Shown: piece by piece, positions 39,107-43,506 of the stretch
Numbering within the stretch: position 1 is the stretch's first letter
Layout: each line of letters opens with the position of its first letter
From: a virus
Length of the DNA: 43,506 nt
Reading direction: 5' to 3' (one strand)
Virus record (IMG/VR): IMGVR_UViG_3300012354_000004
Location: 1 to 43,506 of that record
Notes under the pieces: model-generated
What the model saw: the letters and a program-made list of their open reading frames with translations, nothing else
The model's database searches: none
Told to the model about the DNA's origin: nothing
Translations under genes and position numbers: made by a program

Positions 39107-39571
39107 ATGCCAGACTGGGAACTGATTAAAAAAGAGTATGAGCAAGGTTTATCGTTGCGTGTACTCTCGACAAAATATGGAGCAAGCAAATCTACAATCC
39201 ATGAGCACGCCGTAGACGGACACTGGACACGGACAGCGAACGGACAACTATCGGACAACGGACAGACACCCCTTGCCCCTGCTAGCACTACCGTAGAACT
39301 GGCCCGAGGCATGATAGGGCAGCTCGCTACTATCGCAAAGGTGCCTCTCGACTTGAAAGAGCATAATCTTTTTGCACAGGCGCTGTCGCAATATAACAAA
39401 ATCATGGTCACCGCTCCTGCTACGGAACAAAATCTACCCAATAGTATCGATTGGAGTATCTTTACACAAGATGAGCTTTCAACAATCCAACCCATTTTTG
39501 CTCGGGCAGAGGAGCGTCGCCGTATAGAGCAAGGCGAAACAACTATCCCGCAATTGAGGAAACAGGCATGA
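39107..39571 (+). CDS. Probable terminase small subunit
   Basis: A protein of 154 residues. The N-terminus, WELIKKEYEQGLSLRVLSTK followed by YGASKSTIHEHAVDGHWTR, is the helix-turn-helix opening of many small terminases (and of some phage DNA-binding proteins). The middle is helical (VELARGMIGQLATIAKVPLD, NLFAQALSQYNKIM), fitting an oligomer core. It would recognise the pac or cos site and load the large subunit. It lies about 8.5 kb from terL around the circle, which is unusual. A plain regulator is the alternative. Confidence 0.65.
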   Translation: MPDWELIKKEYEQGLSLRVLSTKYGASKSTIHEHAVDGHWTRTANGQLSDNGQTPLAPASTTVELARGMIGQLATIAKVPLDLKEHNLFAQALSQYNKIMVTAPATEQNLPNSIDWSIFTQDELSTIQPIFARAEERRRIEQGETTIPQLRKQA

Positions 39572-39837
39572 GATGTACATTGTGTGGAAAAGAAAAAGAG
39601 ATCAATTATAAGGTCTGGATGATTTTGTGGGGAGCTCACGGTGAGGATGTCTGGTCTCCTTGCTGTGACAATTGTATTGATCGGTATGCTTACGATCATG
39701 CTATACAGCGCATTGATGGCACATATGACGCGATGCCGATACGGGAATATATATCAGAGAAGTCGCCACGATACATGATGAATCGAGCAGACGGTAGCAG
39801 CGAAGCCTGTATTGTCTGGTCTGAAAGGAAAGTGTAA
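39568..39837 (+). CDS. Small zinc-binding protein
   Basis: A protein of 89 residues starting in the stop of the gene before it (ATGA). CTLCGKEKE and SPCCDNCIDRY give a CxxC pair and a second CxxC, a treble-clef-like zinc site. The function is unknown; its coupling to the terS candidate is noted. Confidence 0.65.
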   Translation: MRCTLCGKEKEINYKVWMILWGAHGEDVWSPCCDNCIDRYAYDHAIQRIDGTYDAMPIREYISEKSPRYMMNRADGSSEACIVWSERKV

Positions 39838-39838
39838 G

Positions 39839-39940
39839 GTGAATCCAAACATCACCGATCGGCTGTTACTCATATCCGGTTGCGTAGGTATGCTGTTGTT
39901 CTTAATTATTCTCAGTTGCATCCTGGCCTACACTCGATGA
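39839..39940 (+). CDS. 33-residue single-span membrane protein
   Basis: A short gene from GTG 39839, preceded by AAAGGAAAG, to TGA 39940. The product has one membrane span (LLLISGCVGMLLFLIILSCI). Its stop overlaps the start of the next small gene (ATGA). It is too short to compare with families. Confidence 0.5.
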   Translation: MNPNITDRLLLISGCVGMLLFLIILSCILAYTR

Positions 39941-40092
39941 AGTTACTCACACCACAAGGGCTCCTTGCCTTGCTCTTCATTGTAGTCATTGCGTCCGCTA
40001 TTACCACCGGTATTCTGTTGGCGCAACACTGCCAGGCGTTCCCATTCAGTAGCGTTTGCCAGGCACTACGATTCGTATCACATAGCTCTTGA
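39937..40092 (+). CDS. 51-residue membrane protein
   Basis: Runs from ATG 39937, inside the stop of the 33-residue gene, to 40092. A long hydrophobic span (LLALLFIVVIASAITTGILL) is followed by a polar tail with two cysteines. It is the last gene before the CRISPR-like array. The pair of tiny membrane genes could act in exclusion or lysis control. The function is unknown. Confidence 0.5.
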   Translation: MKLLTPQGLLALLFIVVIASAITTGILLAQHCQAFPFSSVCQALRFVSHSS

Positions 40093-40099
40093 CGTGCCT

Positions 40100-40301
40100 A
40101 TTATTATACTGTTGATCCGTTTGAGGATACTGAAAGTGCTACACCATACGCCTGGCCCTGCTCTTACTGGGCAGTTACATTGCCATCGATCCGTTTGAGG
40201 ATACTGAAAGTATCAATGCCAAATCGCTGTAGCAGCTCCGCCTGAAGTTACATTGCCATCGATCCGTTTGAGGATACTGAAAGTTTGAGGATATTGAAAG
40301 T
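40100..40301. CRISPR. CRISPR-like mini-array, three 37-base repeats and two spacers
   Basis: Repeats lie at 40174-40210 and 40247-40283 (identical, 37 bases, starting GTTACATTGCCATC and ending GGATACTGAAAG). A first copy at 40100-40136 has only its last 23 bases intact. Spacers are 37 and 36 bases (40137-40173, 40211-40246) and unrelated to each other. A degenerate half-repeat follows at 40284-40300. The GTT start, GAAAG end, ATCC/GGAT inner pairing and even spacing are CRISPR-like. There is no cas operon in the window. Iterons are the alternative. A repeated TTGACGTGCC flanks it (40089, 40301). Confidence 0.5.
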
Positions 40302-40395
40302 TGACGTGCCTGTTATCATCGCACTGTACACGATTTGAGCTTTCCCAATGATGGATGCATAGCACTGTTTCATTCTGGTCGGTTTTGTGCAACGA

Positions 40396-40440
40396 GCACG
40401 GTATCTCTCTCTCGCCCCTGAGATACCGTGCTTTTCTTTG
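40396..40440 (+). terminator. Strong rho-independent terminator
   Basis: GCACGGTATCTC (40396-40407) pairs perfectly with GAGATACCGTGC (40420-40431), followed by TTTTCTTTG. It ends the 38596-40092 operon, including the CRISPR-like array. No gene is seen between 40093 and 40553. Confidence 0.9.
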
Positions 40441-40479
40441 TGCTTTTTTCGTTTTCTTTCGTCGCTCCCTTGACACGAC

Positions 40480-40509
40480 TTGACAATACTGCACTTTTAC
40501 TGCTATCCT
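40480..40509 (+). promoter_or_regulatory. Promoter of the 40554 operon
   Basis: TTGACA (40480-40485), an 18-base spacer and TATCCT (40504-40509) with an extended TGC in front. A second TTGACA lies ten bases upstream (40470-40475). It follows the terminator at 40396 and precedes the ribosome site at 40539. Confidence 0.6.
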
Positions 40510-40553
40510 TCCTAATGCGCCACAAAAATGACGGTATTGGAGGGAGAGCGTTT

Positions 40554-40763
40554 TTGAGTTCAGATGAGTTTATTTCAGAGAAAGAGGCAGCCCAGATTCT
40601 TGGTGTCAATCCTCGAACAGTGAGTAGATGGGCTGATCAGGGCAGACTTACCAGGTACAAACAATTTGGATTGAGAGTGAGGTATAAGCGGAGCGAGATA
40701 GAGAATTTCGCAAAGCCGATCCCTGATGTGGATCTCGATGTTGAAGATGACAAAACGGAGTAA
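40554..40763 (+). CDS. Excisionase/MerR-type regulator with TTG start
   Basis: A protein of 69 residues. The TTG at 40554 is chosen because GGAGGGAG lies nine bases upstream; ATG codons farther upstream have no ribosome site and would precede the promoter. Residues 7-55 (EKEAAQILGVNPRTVSRWAD, LTRYKQFGLRVRYKRSEIEN) form a HTH_17 fold. It heads the FtsK-like module and may control it. Confidence 0.7.
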   Translation: MSSDEFISEKEAAQILGVNPRTVSRWADQGRLTRYKQFGLRVRYKRSEIENFAKPIPDVDLDVEDDKTE

Positions 40764-40772
40764 ACAAAGAAA

Positions 40773-40800
40773 TCACCTGGCCTTCACGGATGCCAGGTGA
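40773..40800. terminator. Hairpin after the 40554 gene
   Basis: TCACCTGGC (40773-40781) pairs with GCCAGGTGA (40792-40800) around a 10-base loop. There is no U-tract on the plus strand, so it may only reduce read-through or protect the mRNA. Confidence 0.45.
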
Positions 40801-40863
40801 GGCCGCGACATTGGAAAAGCGCGGCTATGAATAGTAACGAACATTGGAAAGGCTTGAAAAATC

Positions 40864-41178
40864 ATGGCAGACCTGATTCCCTTCGGTGGCATCACCGAAT
40901 ATCGTTCTCCACAACGGCCTGTAGAGAATCCTGGCGAGGTGCTCGGTATTCACATCTCTGTTCATCCAGACGCGCTCCATGCCATTTCTGAGAAGATCGC
41001 ACGATGGTTTCATGGGCGCGATGAAGTGGATGTTGTCGATGTAGGCGTTTCCGACAAGGTTGGAATTGGCTATATCATCATGGAATGGGACGAGTACGAC
41101 ATTGACCCTCTCTTCCTGGCGATCTTGCGGGATGAAGAGGCGATTGCAGATTATGCCGTCTATGAGCGGGAGGTATAA
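40864..41178 (+). CDS. Unknown protein, first of the membrane/ATPase module
   Basis: A protein of 104 residues preceded by GGAAAGG. It is acidic with alternating strands (DVVDVGVSDKVGIGYIIMEW, DEYDIDPLFLAILRDEEAIA). No family is recognised. It lies two bases before the membrane-protein gene at 41181 and is presumably co-expressed. Confidence 0.6.
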   Translation: MADLIPFGGITEYRSPQRPVENPGEVLGIHISVHPDALHAISEKIARWFHGRDEVDVVDVGVSDKVGIGYIIMEWDEYDIDPLFLAILRDEEAIADYAVYEREV

Positions 41179-41180
41179 CA

Positions 41181-41693
41181 ATGGCAAGCTTACGATCTGG
41201 CATGAACAGCATGGCTGCTAGTCGCGGCAACGTCCCACTGCTGAAGTTGGTGTTAGGCGTCGTATTGCTCGGCTTTTTCGTGTTGGCGCTCATGATGGAT
41301 GTACAGACCAGCGAAGCCTTCATCTTGAATGGAGGCAAAGTTGCGGTAACATCACTCAACTGGAACATCCTACGTCAACCCCTCGATCTGGCACAAGGCA
41401 ATCTGGATATCAATATGGCCAAGGCTGTTATGTGGGGATGGGGATGCCTGCTCATCTACCTGGTGTGTGTGGTCGGAGAAACCACCATACAAGGCCGACT
41501 TGGAGGCATCTTCAAGACTGGCGCGTTTCTGATTGTTGCGTTTGACTTCTGGACCAACATGAACTATGGCACGCTGCCAAGCGGATGGGGTGGTCAAGTG
41601 GGTTTCGCGGTGATCACCAGTTTTATCGTTGCTTTCTTTGGTGTGTTGGGATTGAACTTAATTTTTAGCTCAATCACTGAAATGACCCGATAG
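41181..41693 (+). CDS. Membrane protein with about four spans
   Basis: A protein of 170 residues preceded by GGGAGGT. Hydrophobic spans lie near residues 20-40 (LLKLVLGVVLLGFFVLALMM), 84-101 (VMWGWGCLLIYLVCVVGE), 112-125 (TGAFLIVAFDFW) and 142-163 (FAVITSFIVAFFGVLGLNLI). It sits directly before the FtsK-like ATPase and may form part of the same membrane complex. There is no known family. Confidence 0.7.
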   Translation: MASLRSGMNSMAASRGNVPLLKLVLGVVLLGFFVLALMMDVQTSEAFILNGGKVAVTSLNWNILRQPLDLAQGNLDINMAKAVMWGWGCLLIYLVCVVGETTIQGRLGGIFKTGAFLIVAFDFWTNMNYGTLPSGWGGQVGFAVITSFIVAFFGVLGLNLIFSSITEMTR

Positions 41694-41704
41694 GAGACGG
41701 AAAG

Positions 41705-43207
41705 ATGGATGATCAGCAGCTAGAAATCAAGCGATATCCGATGAAGCAGCAAGCGACCTTTGCGGGCGGTGCAGCCGTTACGATGGCGTTAGTAGACGCA
41801 ATAGCGCATCTGGGGCCAACTGGCTTGCTGATCAGTGGGCTCGCGGGCTATGTCGCATGGAAGCATGGGCCGGAGCTCTATGAGCTCGCTGCCCGAGAGG
41901 TGAGAGGGATAATCCCCTCTCACTCTTCAGAAACCAGCCAGCAGAAGAGTGAGCAAAGTCATGGCCGTAGTTTCTGGGACCGAGCAATGGGACGTTATCC
42001 TGACCCTGGTGTGCATGCGCAAGATGATGCGCATGGCGAAGAGTGGCGTGATGATTGGTACGACCAGGACGACGAGGTTCCTGGCATCGATCAATCCATG
42101 TTCACCTTCTCTCAGCTGCTCGCCTCTGGTTTCAAGCCAACGCTGCATAAAATCTTTTTAGGCCGCCTGGCCGATGGGACCGACGTGTTTGTCGAGGCGA
42201 AAGACCTCTGCCATATTGCGCTCGCTGGCTCAACTGGCCAGGGGAAAACATCCCTCATGCGTCTGATTATGGCTCAGTTGTGCTCTATCCGGGTCAGCGT
42301 TGTGCTGCTCAATCCGCACTACATGGTCTACGATCGCGATCACAATGAGGACTGGACGCCGTTCACGCCCTACTTAGCGCGCAATCCGCTCGATTACGTC
42401 AAGGTGGATAATATCGCGTTCATTCTTAAGTGGATTATCGAAAAGACGCTGGCCCGGCGCATGGAACTAGCACGCGCTGGTAAATCGGTCGGCAAGCCGT
42501 ACTTTATCGTGATTGATGAGTTACCGGCCATTGTCGCAGAGCGCAAGGAATGCGCCGACTATGTCGCGAAACTGCTACGTGAGGGCCGCAAGTATGGCAT
42601 TTACTTGATCGTTGCATCGCAAGACTTCCTGGTAAAAACCACGGGTATGGATGCGCAAGGGGGTGCGGTGCGCAAATGCTTCCGTACTGCCTGCTATGTT
42701 GGCGGTGATTCGACCACGGCCAATGTGCTGCTAGAGAAACAGGCAACGCCCATTCCAGAAACGGACCTGGGCAAAGGCATGATGATGCTACGCTGCTCGG
42801 CAACGACAAAGGCGGTACTAGCAAGCGTGCCGTACTGCGACAATGAAGCGCTCTATCAACTGCTCGGACCTTCGACATTCACCGTTCACCATTCACCAGA
42901 AACGGCCCTACCTGAGCTCAGTGAAACATTCACCGATGACGTGAAAGTGAATACAGAGAATGCAGTGAATGAGCCTGTGAAGCCAGTGAATGCCCCGGTG
43001 AATGCTGGTGAATATTCACCGACCACTGAGAATACTTCACCGGTATTCACGCCTGCAGAAGAGGTACAAGTTTTGCTTGCATATGCTGAAATGCTTAAGG
43101 CTGAGAAGCCAGTGACACGAACAGGTATTCGTGATCTCCTGCAATGGGACAACAAACAATACCAACGGATTATCAAGCCGGTGTGTGATAAACACCATAT
43201 TGGATAG
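41705..43207 (+). CDS. FtsK/TraB-like DNA translocase ATPase
   Basis: A protein of 500 residues preceded by GGAGACGG. Two short hydrophobic stretches (about 18-53) suggest a membrane anchor. The ATPase spans about 150-385: Walker A GSTGQGKT (175-182), Walker B FIVIDE (267-272), then LLREGRKYGIYLIVASQDFL. Residues 391-448 are a disordered linker, and 452-500 are a helix-turn-helix-like domain (RTGIRDLLQWDNKQYQRIIK). This order (membrane, motor, DNA-reading domain) is that of FtsK and of actinobacterial TraB, which moves double-stranded plasmid DNA between cells. The substrate here is not known. The linker DNA carries a hexamer array. Confidence 0.85.
   Translation: MDDQQLEIKRYPMKQQATFAGGAAVTMALVDAIAHLGPTGLLISGLAGYVAWKHGPELYELAAREVRGIIPSHSSETSQQKSEQSHGRSFWDRAMGRYPDPGVHAQDDAHGEEWRDDWYDQDDEVPGIDQSMFTFSQLLASGFKPTLHKIFLGRLADGTDVFVEAKDLCHIALAGSTGQGKTSLMRLIMAQLCSIRVSVVLLNPHYMVYDRDHNEDWTPFTPYLARNPLDYVKVDNIAFILKWIIEKTLARRMELARAGKSVGKPYFIVIDELPAIVAERKECADYVAKLLREGRKYGIYLIVASQDFLVKTTGMDAQGGAVRKCFRTACYVGGDSTTANVLLEKQATPIPETDLGKGMMMLRCSATTKAVLASVPYCDNEALYQLLGPSTFTVHHSPETALPELSETFTDDVKVNTENAVNEPVKPVNAPVNAGEYSPTTENTSPVFTPAEEVQVLLAYAEMLKAEKPVTRTGIRDLLQWDNKQYQRIIKPVCDKHHIG
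42877..43050. repeat. Array of ten ATTCAC/GTGAAT hexamers in the ATPase linker
   Basis: ATTCAC occurs at 42877, 42891, 42928, 43014 and 43045, and its complement GTGAAT at 42947, 42965, 42986, 42998 and 43008. That is ten in 174 bases; chance predicts about 0.1. Copies fall in all three reading frames, so the protein sequence does not explain them. GGTGAATATTCACC (43007-43020) is a full 14-bp palindrome. This points to a DNA-level binding array. Confidence 0.8.
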
Positions 43208-43221
43208 AGAGGATAAGTCGT

Positions 43222-43506
43222 ATGGCAGCAATCAGCAATCAATCCTGGCGTGATCGTGCACTTGAACGCGCCGAGATTATCACCGATGCATGGGAAGTCA
43301 CAAAAAGCTATGCCGGGCGGCTCGCTGAATGGATTCTCTTCCTGTGCATGATTTTTTGTATTATCGAAATCCTGCCAGGCGTCACTTTTCCGACCTGGGC
43401 CAGCAATGTTGTATTAGGTGTGCAGGCCGTGATGTTGGACATCGGCGGTTTTGCTCTTTCGTCTATGGCTGATCATGCACGCACCAATGGTGACGCGCAG
43501 GCAGCC
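43222..43506 (+). CDS. Membrane protein with C-terminal DNA-binding-like domain (5' part; continues at 1)
   Basis: Start ATG 43222 with GAGAGGATAAG upstream, 14 bases after the ATPase stop. This part encodes residues 1-95, including the first two membrane spans (WILFLCMIFCIIEIL and the stretch after NVVLGVQAV). The frame continues from base 5 of the window to the stop at 820, for a total of 340 residues. See the entry at 1-820. Confidence 0.85.
   Translation, partial: MAAISNQSWRDRALERAEIITDAWEVTKSYAGRLAEWILFLCMIFCIIEILPGVTFPTWASNVVLGVQAVMLDIGGFALSSMADHARTNGDAQAA
43425..43506. repeat. Terminal direct repeat, right copy (circular overlap)
   Basis: Identical to bases 1-82. Joining the copies gives one uninterrupted gene, so the molecule is circular or circularly permuted. 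Confidence 0.93.

Noticed and set aside
40211-40246. Spacer 2 of the CRISPR-like array partly matches DNA in the gene at 974-1495 (AGCTCCGCCTGA near 1289, and a weaker match near 1055).
   Set aside because: The longest exact match is only about 12 bases, which is close to chance in 43 kb, and the two matches are to different parts of the spacer.
40428-40553. An upstream extension of the HTH gene at 40554 with a hydrophobic N-terminus.
   Set aside because: It would begin inside the terminator at 40396-40440 and before the promoter; the TTG at 40554 has a strong ribosome site.
1-43506. tRNA genes and insertion sequences.
   Set aside because: I saw no cloverleaf-like segment and no transposase or terminal inverted repeats on reading through; a dedicated tRNA scan would be decisive.

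Overview
The window is a complete, circular, siphovirus-type temperate phage genome, possibly a phage-plasmid, opened at an arbitrary point. Bases 1-82 are repeated exactly at 43425-43506, so the unique circle is 43,424 bp. One gene crosses the junction: it begins at 43222 and ends at 820. The host is a bacterium: consensus sigma70-type promoters, strong Shine-Dalgarno sites and an amidase endolysin are present. No feature fixes the taxon. A Chloroflexota/Ktedonobacteria-like or other monoderm host is only a guess.

Layout. (a) 4.5-26.1 kb, plus strand: the late operon, in the usual HK97-like order. It runs terL, portal-MuF fusion, prohead protease, major capsid, connector and head-completion genes, two tail-tube paralogues, tail assembly chaperone with a -1 frameshift, tape measure, a 1681-residue tail hub/adhesin, small membrane proteins, endolysin and a holin candidate. 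(b) 26.1-30.9 kb, minus strand: early genes. These are small unknowns, a helix-turn-helix protein, a Cas4-like PD-(D/E)XK nuclease and a gp32-like ssDNA-binding protein. (c) 31.2-32.8 kb, plus: one SF2 helicase with its own promoter. (d) 32.9-38.0 kb, minus: replication and modification genes. These are a DNA-binding protein, primase, cytosine methyltransferase with a second long gene overprinted on it, a DUF3987-like protein and a RusA-like resolvase. (e) 38.0-38.6 kb: a gene-free, AT-rich, repeat-rich stretch that looks like a replication origin. (f) 38.6-40.1 kb, plus: a mosaic regulator, a probable small terminase, a zinc protein and two tiny membrane proteins. (g) 40.1-40.3 kb: a CRISPR-like mini-array of three 37-base repeats. 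(h) 40.55-0.82 kb across the junction, plus: a helix-turn-helix protein and a membrane module with an FtsK/TraB-like ATPase. (i) 0.97-4.4 kb: repressor candidate, zinc-ribbon proteins, tyrosine integrase and excisionase.

Main points of interest. First, the FtsK-like ATPase and the membrane protein after it share a C-terminal DNA-binding-like domain. In each gene the linker just before that domain carries a dense array of short palindromic DNA words (ATTCAC/GTGAAT in one, TGTACA in the other). This would fit self-encoded recognition sites of the KOPS/clt kind. Second, a conserved-looking phage protein is encoded in a second frame inside the cytosine methyltransferase gene. Third, a CRISPR-like mini-array sits in a phage that also carries a Cas4-like nuclease. 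Fourth, the origin-like region and its surroundings hold several repeat families. Fifth, the small terminase gene lies about 8.5 kb from terL.
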